Part shown: positions 51,622-62,316 of the stretch, piece by piece
How the letters are laid out: every line of letters begins with the position of its first letter
Position numbering within the stretch: position 1 is the first letter of the stretch
The notes under the pieces: model-generated
Databases searched by the model: none
What the model was told of the DNA's origin: nothing
The model's input: only the letters and a program-made list of their open reading frames with translations
Translations under genes and position numbers: made by a program
From: Onchocerca lupi
Taxonomy: Eukaryota > Nematoda > Chromadorea > Rhabditida > Onchocercidae
Assembly: GCA_028564675.1 (NCBI GenBank)
Contig: JAOVVO010000054.1
Location: 1 to 64,000, forward strand
DNA length: 64,000 bases
Direction: 5' to 3'

Positions 51622-54600
51622 CAAAAAAATTCCAGAAATCTATCTAAATCTAACAAGAATTCAATAATTATGGAACATAAAAATGAAAACTAAGATATGG
51701 TTACCATAAATTACTGAATCAAAAGATATGAAAGCAAACCTGGGATGCTCTCCTCCTGCAATTGCTGACCTTCCATTTCGAGATCATCCAATCGTTTACC
51801 AACTATATCAAGTGACTGTTCAGCATTTTTATGTTTAGCAAGCAGTAGTGACACGGAAACCATATCACGTCCAGTATCTGGTGAAGTGAGTACTTGTTCC
51901 ATATCTCTTAAGTTATGTTCCAGTTCGTCAACATCCCACCAGAACTGGCACAAACGCTTATTATCTTCCAAACGACGCTTGCGTTCCACTGCTAATTCTT
52001 TTAGTTCCGTATAACGATCCAATAAAATTTGCATTCTTTCTTCAACTAATGATGGTTCCACAGGTTTGTATCCACTACCATCCGGACCGTTTGGTGATGT
52101 AAATTTTTCCGCCTGGCTATTCACATTTTTGACGCGATTGCCAACAATATTAATATCTGATTCCAAGAGTGAATGCTTCTGCAGTAAATCCTCAACATCC
52201 ATAAGATGTTGTCCAAGATCCTCGGATAAAAGACGAGCCTAAAACTTTGCTAATATAAATGCAGCCATCCACTATAAAAACCTGAAGATTTGGCTATAAA
52301 TAGACAACTTTACCTTCAACAAACAGCATTTTACTCAGCGTCCATGCTTATAAAAATTTACTTTGAACTTCAGTGCTATTAACAGAGTACATATTGTTCT
52401 GCTAATGTATTCCAAAACTAGAACTAGTAACTACCTTGATTTCATCACACCAATCCAGAACATAGACCATTTCATGGAAAATTCGCTGAACTGCCATGGA
52501 AAGTTCTAAACGAACACGGCGTGCCAACAGTAATTCAAGAAGATAATTCCACAATCGCAACACATTCTCTTTTCTGCAAAATCATAATATTAAAAGAGAT
52601 AAAGCAACAACTTGCAGAATTCTAGTTAGTATGTTGGTGATGCTCGGGCACAAATAAGTAACGTTAACCAAAAGGTGATGTTGAAATGCTTCAGAGCATC
52701 ATATACAGCGATACATCAATATCAGATTATATAAGCGAAACAAAGCAATTTCCCAAATCAAGAATTTCTTGGTATTAGAAATGAACATTACCTATCATTA
52801 ATTCGATCAATATCATGATAATTTTCAGCTTCTAATTCACCGGCAACAGCAACAACCGCTTGTACGCGTTCTTCATATGCGTAAATGTCTGTCTCTATTG
52901 CTTCGTGTTTCTTTGTAGCCGCCTGAAAAAGTTTTGCGTTTATCATCTTTAGATTTAAAAAAAATCGTTATTTTAGATTATTTAATGTGTATCAAGGCGC
53001 AAAAACCGTGTACTTTTTCACTAGACAGATGTAAAAAGATTCAGAAAAAAACTGAAAAATAGGTGTTTCTGTTTGTATATTAGAATTCCCGCTTACCAAA
53101 TAACAAACTTGACAGCTTTTCTTTCATACATTTATATAATAGCAGAAGCTGCTTACCTCTACACTAGCTAAATCGGTGCCGAAATTATCCTGACTGACGA
53201 GTCGCTGATTTTCGCTAAGCCAGGTTTCTCGCATACTCGCTTTACGATCAAATCGAGCTGCCAGTTGTTCAAGTTTTTCTTGTCTAAAAAATTCTCAAAA
53301 TTGGCAATCGCAAAACTAAATTGTATTGCTTTCAACACGTTAAAATTTTCAGAAAAAAAATTTTTTTAATGCATAACTGCTGAAATGCATGTAAAAAAAA
53401 TTTTTCTAAAATCTTTTCCAAGCAGCTATGCATGCAAAAAAATTTTCTAACCTATGCACATGAAATTTAGCCAATGATCCTAAAATTTACCTAATAATTT
53501 CTTCCTTCAATGCCAACTCTCTTTCATGTTCCGCTCTTTCCAAATTCTCCCAAGCTCGATTGATGTCTGCGATTAATTTGCCATCCCTTGGTAAATATGG
53601 TCTCTGGTTGTTGGCACGCATACGACTTCGAATTGTGAAAAGAAGTACTTCTAATTCACCTTTTTCATTGAACCTGCAAGAAAAGTATGGATTTAGACCA
53701 AGAAAATTTCTAAAACTTATATGGTGATTAAAAAAGGAATGGTTAAAAAAGTTATTCCATCTTTCGAGTTATAGAAAATCTGAAAAAAAAATGACGTAAT
53801 TGTCCCAAGTGAATTTAATAATTTAAACAGCAGAAAGTGTAACGATAAACTCTTCTTACTTGGGCGGTTTCTCTTGCGTGCGGTAATTATTAAATTCAGC
53901 GAGCTGTTTTTGCACACCATTTAATGAATTGACAAAATGACGATCATTCAATGATTCAATGGTCTGTCGAATCCATTCCAATAAGTCACTTGATAAACGT
54001 TCATAATTATTTATCAGTTTTTCATTTTCCACCAGCTCATTCACAACCTGATATTAAGGAATGAATTTGATAAAAAATACATGAACTTTGAAATCAACAA
54101 AGAGTAAAATCAAGATAAAATTCCATAAAATAAATTATTAATTGCTGAACCAAGCTCAAAAATCACCTTTCCAATTCTTTTTCCCTGAATAGTTTCTTGT
54201 TTCATTTTATTGAAATAATGATAGTATGTAACTACATAAGTTATGATTGATTTCTCATCAGGAACATCAATGTTCACGTCTGTAATGGTCATTTTAAAAC
54301 ATGCCAAAGTAAAAAAGTGACAACAACAGCAGAGAGAAAAAAATAAATTTTAAAACACTAACAAAGATTTAGTCACTAATGATCTATCCAAAAGTTTTTA
54401 TTTTGAAAAGCAAAAATGAAAACCTTCAGGGTCCAAGAATTTGATCAATCCAAGTTGTTGCTCAGCTATCTCGAATGCGTTACTTAAGTTGTAAAGTGCA
54501 TTAGATTTTTGCAACTTTTCGTATTCTATGAGATCGGGACGATGCTTATGAATGAGTGCGTTGAATGCCAGGCCATCACGCCATGAAGTGCTGAAGTTTC

Positions 54601-57600
54601 GCACATTTACGTTTGGATAACCAGCTGTCTTCATTTGACACCACAGCAATAAAGCCTCCTTTGCACTGCGTGTTTCTTGGTTATCTGCATCTTCGAATGT
54701 AATATCTTGAATCTAGAACAATAAAGAATCGATAATTATTTCAATATATAAATTCTTTTTCTTATTAAATTAATCAGTTTTACTTCTTGACAGATTATTA
54801 AGGTCTTAAATAACTTCAATTTTTCGGACATCTCAATAATTTCATAAATTTAATCACAAGTGTTCAATATTTGAACTGTTGAGAGGGGAATAGAAATGAC
54901 ATAATTAAAGGAGAAAATATTTCAATATAACGCACTGATTAATTCAAATAAGATCTGTTGCATAAAATACAGAAAAATCTTGTGACAATTACTTTTTTTC
55001 AAGTATTTCCTTCTATTCACTTCTTTAAAAAGAATTCAAAAACCGATGGAGGAAAAGTGAATTTACTACTTGAACCCGCCAATTAAAACATTGCTATCAT
55101 GCTGAGGAAACTACCAAATTATTACTCAATAATACAAGAAAACTAATATGGAATATTGCAAAATTTCCTTGCAAAGACACTAGAGATTGAGGCACACACT
55201 GCAACTGCAGTGTATAGAATTATCGAATTTAAATATAATAAAACTTCTCTCTATAAATGTTATAAAATCCTGGATTTGAAATAATTAAGATCTATATTTT
55301 CCTTATCAATATCCGACAAGCAAAAGGAAATCAAACCTGAAATCGTAATATAATGGTCCAAATAAGGCCCAGTGTTAGTCGAGGGTTGCCATCCACGACA
55401 TCATGCGACCCCAGATTTTCCAGATGAACATGCTGGTCGCGCAAAAATTGCAACCCTTTGTCTACATTTTCGAGACAATGTATACGCATTCTACCACGGG
55501 TTGGTTTCGGCTAAAATTGATTTTTCAAAAATGTACCTTGCTTTATTCAAATAAAAAAAATTTCAAAGATTAAAAAGATTTATGCAAAATAACGACTTTC
55601 ATTATCCTTTGATGAGTATGATATAATCTTGAAGTGCATACCGAAGTAGTAACTTTTTATATCCACAAAAATGAGATAATAAAAGTATCAAAAATCTCAA
55701 ATAATTAAAGCCATGTTCACACGGCTTCGAATCAATATATCATTTACTTTTTTTCAAGAACTGTTAATGAAACCTATTTCTATAATTTTTGTCGGCATGA
55801 TATTTCCGTTGAAATTAATCCCATTCTCAACAAAAACGCTGAATTTAACTGCTTTCTTATTCTTCTGAGAATGACGAAGATAAATGAAAATTCAAGTCAC
55901 AAAATTTATAAGGGGAAAACTTCGCAATTTTTACATGGACAAATATGCTATATCGTTTAATCCATACCTGACAATTATGAATCTGAATATTATATAATTT
56001 CAAAACTAATTATAACTAAGGTTATTAACTCGAAAAATTGCTATCGCTTTCAAGTATCCTATCAGTTTCAATTTCACAGTATTTCGATCATATCAAAAAA
56101 AAATTGGTACGAAGTTAAATTTTTCTAGGTTAATTAACAGACCAACCCTTCCAACACTCTAAAGAAGTTAATTCTAAAACAATAGGCATAAATCTATGAT
56201 TAGCACCACAAATTTCTGAACATTGACCATAAAAGATTATTTATATGGTTGAACAAATCTGAGTATTTTTTTAATTCTGGCTCATATAAAATCAGAATGA
56301 ACACAATTAGCTTACTTTATGATAACACTGCTTAAAAATTAACTTCGTACCAATTTTTCATGCAAAAGTCATTTTGCTAATTTATGTTCAAATCAGATAT
56401 TACTTGAATCTGAAAGCATAAGAAATGTTACGAAATGTTTCTTTTTGTTAACTATCATTTTTGAATGACGACTTTTAATTTTGATTTTCAATTCATTTTT
56501 TTAATTTTGATTCCCCAGTTTTCTTCTTCAAAATATGCTCAGAATTTGAGTTGGTTAAGAACTACTTTTCTTTCAGAAATCTTTACTTCTACTTCAAATT
56601 TCGATTCCGATTTTTATTTAATTCCTTTTCAGACTTTGTTGATTGCAATAGCAATCTCTACAGCAGTCTACATTACAATTCTCTTCTAGTTTTAATCGTG
56701 CTTTTCGATGATTTTTCTTTCATTTCTTGTTCATGGTTCCCCTATGAATGGAGTAAACAGAAAACCAAATATTCCTCTCTCTTTCTTTTTGGCATTGATT
56801 CATCTCTTTCTATTGAACCATTCTAGCTCTTAAAAAATGGATGGGAAGAGGAGATGAAGAACGAGAAGGAAAGCGAAAAAGAGTTAATACATTGCGATAG
56901 TGGCAGCAACTGCTTAGTAACCAAAAGCACCATCATTGTTTTACTTTCATTCAAAATCTAATAATATGCATGATGTGTTTAAGTATATTTCACCCTTTTA
57001 GCCAAGGACAAATAAATATATCTTTCAATTATACATATTGAATACATAAATATCCATCCCTTTTCTACTCAAAATTTCTGAGATAACAAAAAAGGAGCAG
57101 AAAACGTAACCAAGTAAATCATCATTGCTTACATAATTGATTATCCATTGAATTAAAAAGGAGAAAAATTAAAAACTTTAATATATGAAGTAGCTTTTTT
57201 GACAGAATCAATTCTGTTGAGCAAAAGACAATGAAGCGAAAATCTGCAATCATGCATACCATTTTTGGATATTTTTTGTATATCGTATTTTTGAGGAGTA
57301 AATTATAAATAAAACTTGTTTGAAATATGATACATTTTATCAATGAATAAAGGAAAGCTAACCAATCGCTCGCCAGAGAGCACTTCGAGAAGTCTGATGA
57401 GCATCTTACCGTCACGCATATCCATGTATAAATCGTGTATTTTGCAATTTATCGGTAAAAGATGTGAATTTACCCATTTGGTAAAAGTTTTCTTCTGAAC
57501 ATTTTCACGCTCATCTGAAAGAGATACTTGTCAACTGCTTATGCATTTAGAGATGAGAATAAAAGCATTAAATTGTCCGACTACAAGATAATAAAATGAA

Positions 57601-57731
57601 ATGAACAAACCAGCGAGAGCTTTGATACGTGAACGTTCAAAGAGTCTTGCAGAAGAATTCTCGTCGTACTCCTCGTAATCTTCGATCCGACCATTATAAT
57701 CGTGGCCTCGCACGGCTATATCGGTCGTCAT
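40863..57731 (-). CDS. unc-70: Beta-spectrin (UNC-70), 38 coding exons, 2309 aa
   Basis: Beta-spectrin pairs with alpha-spectrin to form the flexible lattice under the plasma membrane, links it to actin and ankyrin, and supports neurons, muscle and epithelia. The model gives 2309 aa, the usual size for a conventional beta chain. Residues ~1-40 are an acidic leader ending NSSARLFERSRIKALA. Two calponin-homology domains follow (actin binding, ~45-280), with KWVNSHL and SWRDGLAFNALIHKHRPDL. Spectrin repeats run from ~285 to ~2075, matching the vertebrate beta chain repeat by repeat, including the partial last repeat (YQFARDAAVAESWL) that completes the tetramer site. After a variable linker comes a PH domain (~2170-2285) and a basic end, GFFSRGKK. 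All 38 phases close into one frame. No repeat appears to be missing and no frameshift is seen. Confidence 0.97.
46194..46252 (-). repeat. Tandem duplication in unc-70 intron 25
   Basis: A 29-30-base unit beginning GTAGACTGTAGAGTTAC and ending in AACATTTA occurs twice head to tail. Confidence 0.9.
48688..48689 (-). other. unc-70: GC 5' splice site (GC-AG intron) in unc-70
   Basis: Exon 18 ends CAG and the intron starts GCAAGT. No GT donor gives the right frame nearby. The spliced product (LLSQGLNLQ joined to MFLRDAKQAE) matches beta-spectrin precisely at this point, which fixes the junction. Confidence 0.9.
51549..51617 (+). repeat. Poly(A) tract, 69 bases
   Basis: Uninterrupted A run inside unc-70 intron 11 (a T run on the transcribed strand). 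True length is uncertain because homopolymers this long are poorly resolved in assemblies. Confidence 0.95.
56099..56358. repeat. 20-bp inverted repeat flanking the cox2 insert
   Basis: Arms 56099-56118 and 56339-56358 are exact reverse complements (core TTGGTACGAAGTTAA), separated by 220 bases that contain the cox2 fragment. Similarity continues for about five more bases after a one-base offset. Confidence 0.95.
56130..56320 (-). pseudogene. Nuclear mitochondrial insert: 3' part of cox2
   Basis: On the minus strand 56236-56130 reads FYGQCSEICGANH, then an AGA codon, FMPIV and a short tail to a stop. This is the copper-binding (CuA) C-terminus of cytochrome c oxidase subunit II (C-x3-C with His). 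AGA sits where family members have Ser, as expected from the invertebrate mitochondrial code. Upstream of it (to about 56320) the resemblance is broken by substitutions and indels. It lies in unc-70 intron 2 on the sense strand of that gene and cannot be functional. Confidence 0.88.
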
Positions 57732-57734
57732 CGC

Positions 57735-57740
57735 CTGTAA
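57735..57740 (-). promoter_or_regulatory. unc-70: Splice acceptor just before the unc-70 start codon
   Basis: A TTACAG acceptor on the minus strand leaves only GCG between the splice point and the ATG. It can serve SL trans-splicing or a cis-spliced upstream exon. Confidence 0.5.
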
Positions 57741-58996
57741 CTCATCTCTCGCACTTCACACAATTATTTTTACACCAATGAATAATTTAGCAAAGTACGT
57801 GAGCTCACGTCGATATTTTAAAATTGATGCATGACAAACGATGCAACGACATGTGAAATGAAAATTTTCGGAGAAGATCGGCAGTTTTTCGAATATTTTC
57901 AACTCAACCTCCAAGATATACTGTTATCCGTCTGGAAAACATTCTTGCTCGAAAATTGTGAAAGTACAGAAAGAAATCTATCTTATGGTGCAGTACACTC
58001 TATTTCCGTATAATAATCTTTTGAAATGGACTATCAAAAAAAAGATGATAAGGAGGAAGCTGATCTATCAGTTCAGTTCCGCAATAACCTCTCTCTCCTT
58101 TCCTCTTCACAAATAAATATTTGTGGACTGATCGAAACGAAGAATTGATCCGCTAGAAACTTACATACAAATAAACTAACACACATGCATTTCTTGTTTT
58201 GTATCAATCTTATTGGCCCAAAAATAAAAGGATTTTGAAAATGCAAGTTATAATTATTCCATGTAAATTTATATTTTAAATGATAGTCAAATTAATATGC
58301 AACGTGAAATACTAATGAGTGGCTATTCTACAATGTGAATCGTTAACTTTATATCAAAACTTAGATTAGCTTCATTATCAGAACTTGGACTCACATCTAA
58401 TGTGCTTGCTTTTTCTTTTCTCATGGCTCTGGTACAGAAAGAAATGCAGAGTAATGCAAAAAACGATGCAATCATTACAACTGCCATATTTGCTCAACAA
58501 CAGAAATAGTTTCGCAGAAGTTCTTCAGTTCATAGAGTTAAACAATCGAATTTTAATGAAAAAAAAAAAAAAAAAAAAATGCATCACAGCATCATATCGA
58601 TTTAATAAATCATTGAGGAGAATTGCAAAGAGAATATGCAAAGGATGTGATGTACAAGTAGCTAGCATAGACAGCTCAGAAGATAAAGTTATCAGTGCTG
58701 TTGCAGCAAAACAAATTTATTTTATCATATGATAATGTTGCACATTTCAGGACTGAAAATTAATGGAATAACCGAACCCATGCAAGCTTCAAGGCCCCAG
58801 CTGAATTCTAGCTTCTCATTAAGCAGAAAGTACTAAACATCAAACTATTTATATTTTTATTGAAATAACATTTCATTTGCAACTAATTTAATAATAAAAA
58901 TGGCTAAAACATCAGAATGATCGATGAAATGACCCACTAAATGAGAAATAAAATGAGACACTATAGAACTTTCTCATCAGCGACCCAAAATCTTAC

Positions 58997-59029
58997 CAGT
59001 CGCCAATATACCCAACTTGATATATCCAT
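58997..59029 (-). CDS. unc-70: Possible alternative first coding exon of unc-70
   Basis: A minus-strand ATG opens an 11-codon frame (MDISSWVYWRL) that ends at a strong CTG|GTAAGA donor. Joined to the acceptor at 57735 it stays in phase through GCG into the known start codon, giving an N-terminally extended beta-spectrin. Nothing but phase and splice strength supports it. Confidence 0.25.
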
Positions 59030-61723
59030 CACTATTGTGGGAGATTCTGCAACCACGTCATCCATCCACTTCAAAGGAGAGATGGAACGTTAGCTATTCT
59101 TCATTTTAACCCAATCGAGTCGTTGGTAAAAGCATATTATCATCAAATATACATAAAATCGATGAGATGTCTGCATATAATATACATATGTATTCAAGAA
59201 AAGAGAGAGAGAGAGCAGGAACTGAAAAATCCAAAGTTTGTAAGAAATTTGATTCGCAGTATAACATAACAGGAATTCTCGGGAAAGAGCTGGATAAGGA
59301 AGGCTTTATACTCAATACTACTACTACTGCTATTTCTATTAACAAACAGTGAGGAAAGCAAATTGTGATTCAAAAGAGGACGGACGATTGGACAGGTAAG
59401 AAAAGAAATTGGAGGAAATGTTGAGATGACAAATGGACTCGAGCTAGTACAGAAGTCATTCAAAAAAAGTGTTGGAATGACGTAAAATTTTAAAAATGAA
59501 TGATCGATTGCACCCAATCTCATATCAACTGATGGAATTAATGGAAAAAAATTTTTTTCCTCACCGATCTTCAAATCTTATCACTTTTTACTATCAATTC
59601 GTAGAAAGTCATCTCATAATCTTCAAAATATAAAAATATAATGGCGAAGATTCGAACTTGGAATGAGATGCCAATTTGAGATTCAACTTGATGATACCAC
59701 TGTTTTTAAGATTAATATATGGAATTTTCATCAACAAATCTTTCGGCAATATAAGAAAGATGAAAAGAATAATGTTAGAAAGTTAAAACATAGTAAAATT
59801 GACCCGACCAATTCTTTAAATGATCTTGAATACTGAATGTCAGCATTAAATGCCGGAAGCAATTGCATTTGCGATTCATCTTATTTATAGACAATTCAAT
59901 TTTGAAATAATACTTGCAGGAATGCAAAACAGACACCGAACAACTGGGAAATAATGCAGAGCTTCTATAAAATATCGCGAGATTAATTCCTTTTTTTTTT
60001 CCTCTATGATGGCATATCCTATATTTCTGCTGCTAACTTGAATGCTAAATTAAATTTTATAAAATAGATCCAACTCTTTTAGGATCTTTTTGAAGCAATG
60101 CAAATAAGAAGTATAGATTTTTGAAGAAACAATAAATAATGGAAACTTCCTACTCTATCAGCAGTCACATTTTCCATTCATCATTGACATCATTCAGTTT
60201 ATAATCTGGTAATTACAACCGATGAAAACGACATAGTAAAATTTGATAAAGTATGAGAAAAAAAAAGTGTTAAATTACATTCACTATTTGATCTATAGTA
60301 ACAGAAAAATGTTACAAGTTATCGATCAGAATGAACATTTTCTCATATATCCTCTGTTCTTAAAAAGTTTGTAGATTAGAAAAGCAAATTTGCATAATCT
60401 AAAAAATTTGTTTAAAAGTGGGAAGTGATATATTTTTGTTGCTTTTTTCCAACAGACATTCCATTCCTTTCACTACCAACGAATATGTCATCGAATTAAA
60501 TTTCGCTTAACAAATGAAGGATGAGAGAAAATAAAAAATGCAACTTTCTTGCATTGGCAGAAGAGTCAAACTTTAATATTCCATTATTTAAAGGCATTCA
60601 ATAAGGCAATGTTACAAAGATGGAAAAAAAAATCAAGAAATAACAGAGGAAAAATTAAAGCAAACATTGCAAATGGAAATACTGGAGAGACGAAATATGG
60701 AAATAGGGAGAGTAAAAATCAACATTAGTCAGCTCTTCTTAGTCTGGATTAGAGTTTAATCTCAGCTTTGATTCATTTTAAAATCGAGGAGAGGTTTTTT
60801 TTACACTCCTATTTTGACGAACAAATATTTAAATCTTATAACAACAAATCGATAAAGATGGCATGCTTACTACAAAAAATGAATGGAAGAATGGGAAAAT
60901 CAATGAAAAAAGTCAGCAATGGATAAAATGAATCATTAATGAAGTGATCTCAATTTAAAACCCCCTGGGGATTGGAATTATAAGAATCAGAAACCAAATA
61001 GAGCAACAAACAAAAGAAAACAAGAAGTAATTGAATGAAATTCTCACGCATTCTGATGGCAAATTATATTAGTACTTATAGCTGAAGACTGAAGACACTG
61101 CTGTGATGTAACCTTTTGAAATTCACCAATAATAAAAGAAGCGAAATTATTTAAAAATGTTGAATAGCATTTCATCTTTTCTGGAAATTCTTCAATTAAT
61201 GCAGAAAGAAGGAAAGAAAGAAAAGAAGGGAAGCATACGTTTGTGAATAGCGAAGAATACTTATCATATGAATATGGTGATAAAATGCGATATAATCAAT
61301 GCAATTGGCCAACATTAAGTATGCTCTCGGCGAACTTTGCACAATATAATCAGGATGACTCATCGCTTGCGTTAAAGTGACAGAAGAGGACATGGTGATA
61401 ATATCATCAAAGAAGTGAGATGACTGTACGACGAATGGATGAACGGTCAGTTATAAATGAGCATTCAAAGAGCAGTTGGTTTTGCAGCGCAGAACGATTG
61501 AAATGAAAGAAGAAATGCAAAAATATTTTCCGCAGGATATCTATCACAGATAACGGATGACGCATTCTCATTCACATGCAAATGAGAGATAAAGCACTGC
61601 ACTCAATAGATGACACTTGAAAGTTGCCATTTCAGTAGTTGGAAGAGCGAGCAGAAAGTTTCCAGAAATATAAAATGACAACTTGGCAGGAAGAAGAAGC
61701 CACGCCACGCTGTTCCCTTCCCT

Positions 61724-61743
61724 ACCACCACCACCACCACCAC
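61724..61743 (+). repeat. (CAC)n microsatellite
   Basis: About six and a half CAC/ACC units in a locally GC-richer stretch, roughly 0.2 kb before the small two-exon gene. Confidence 0.9.
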
Positions 61744-61948
61744 TGATTGCATTCCATTCCTTCCATTCGATGTGGATCGATTGATGTGCTGCAATATGAT
61801 CCTTCCTTCCGAACTAATTGTAAAGCGGCAGTTGATGCGTAGTGCCGCGATCAATCTATTCGAATCCAAACTGCTGAAAATTTTACGGATGGCAGGATAG
61901 AGCAGACGCACTAAATGGACGGATGGTGTAACAAAGCAGAAACAGCGA

Positions 61949-62316
61949 ATGTCACAAATAGTACGACGAGAAAAAGATGAGAAGAATAATCCAAAAATTT
62001 GGAGAGTTTTTTGCAGGCAGCTTCGAGAACATAATAAAAGGCAAAAGAAAATACTCCGGTCTAATTCTGCCAGAAGTATACCAGATGTCCTGCTTATTCG
62101 GCCAAGATGGTTAACTTTGTTGAATGCATTTCTAAATTTTCCAAGTAATATGTAGAAAGAACCTATTTATTTTATTTTCTTCTTTGATGAATAATTTCGA
62201 AATTTTCAGTCTTATTTAAGAAGTGGAAAGAAATCAGACAGCTTTCAAGCATTACACGGAATGAACGAAATGAAAAATTTAATGATGCTCGCTTGGAAAT
62301 TTTTGGGAACATCTGA
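61949..62316 (+). CDS. Novel small basic protein, 100 aa, two exons
   Basis: Exons 61949-62144 and 62210-62316 join across a 65-base intron (donor A|GTAATA, acceptor ATTTTCAG) in phase 1 to give 100 aa. The product is strongly basic (start MSQIVRREKDEKNNPKIWRV, then a KRQKK cluster) and has a hydrophobic segment LLNAFLNFPILF before a charged C-terminus (LFKKWKEIRQLSSITRNERN). The good acceptor, matched phase and even composition on both sides of the junction argue for a real gene. I do not recognise the family. There is an in-frame stop upstream of the ATG and no clear spliced-leader acceptor. It is divergent from unc-70, and its promoter may share the GC-richer block with the CAC repeat. Confidence 0.55.

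Larger units (their letters stand above)
47654..52922 (-). other. unc-70: unc-70 exons 9-21: spectrin repeats, first half
   Basis: Exons 52922-52792, 52573-52435, 52238-51740, 50951-50665, 50478-50293, 50197-49995, 49880-49661, 49520-49296, 49091-48984, 48845-48690, 48572-48411, 48289-48057, 47921-47654. Exon 11 (499 bases) is the largest in the gene. The intron after exon 18 starts with GC instead of GT. Intron 11 (about 0.8 kb) carries a 69-base A run. Confidence 0.93.
53157..57731 (-). other. unc-70: unc-70 exons 1-8: leader, CH domains, first repeat
   Basis: Exons 57731-57611, 57514-57363, 55510-55337, 54712-54424, 54279-54167, 54047-53860, 53673-53491, 53283-53157. CH1 spans exons 2-3 and CH2 spans exons 4-5. 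The second intron (about 1.85 kb) is the longest and contains the mitochondrial DNA insert. The first and second exons are joined in phase 1. Confidence 0.93.
57741..61948. other. Upstream region of unc-70, no firm gene
   Basis: About 4.2 kb that should contain unc-70 promoters and 5' exons. Apart from the candidate exon at 58997-59029 and a minus-strand 65-codon frame (61196-61393, start MSSSVTLTQAMSHPDYIVQS) I see nothing coding. The latter frame has plausible composition but no phased continuation that I could find. Confidence 0.45.

Noticed and set aside
56465..56689. Hydrophobic frame near the cox2 insert, tested as further mitochondrial DNA
   Set aside because: It is Phe/Ile/Ser-rich with a membrane-like end but matches no mitochondrial protein motif that I can identify.
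58385..58732. 115-codon plus-strand open frame
   Set aside because: It runs through a long A tract giving poly-Lys, starts from a non-ATG codon and has no recognisable domain or exon partners.
59194..59574. 126-codon minus-strand open frame
   Set aside because: Ser/Phe/Leu-rich composition typical of accidental AT-rich frames, no splice partners and no family resemblance. A second accidental frame overlaps it on the other strand.
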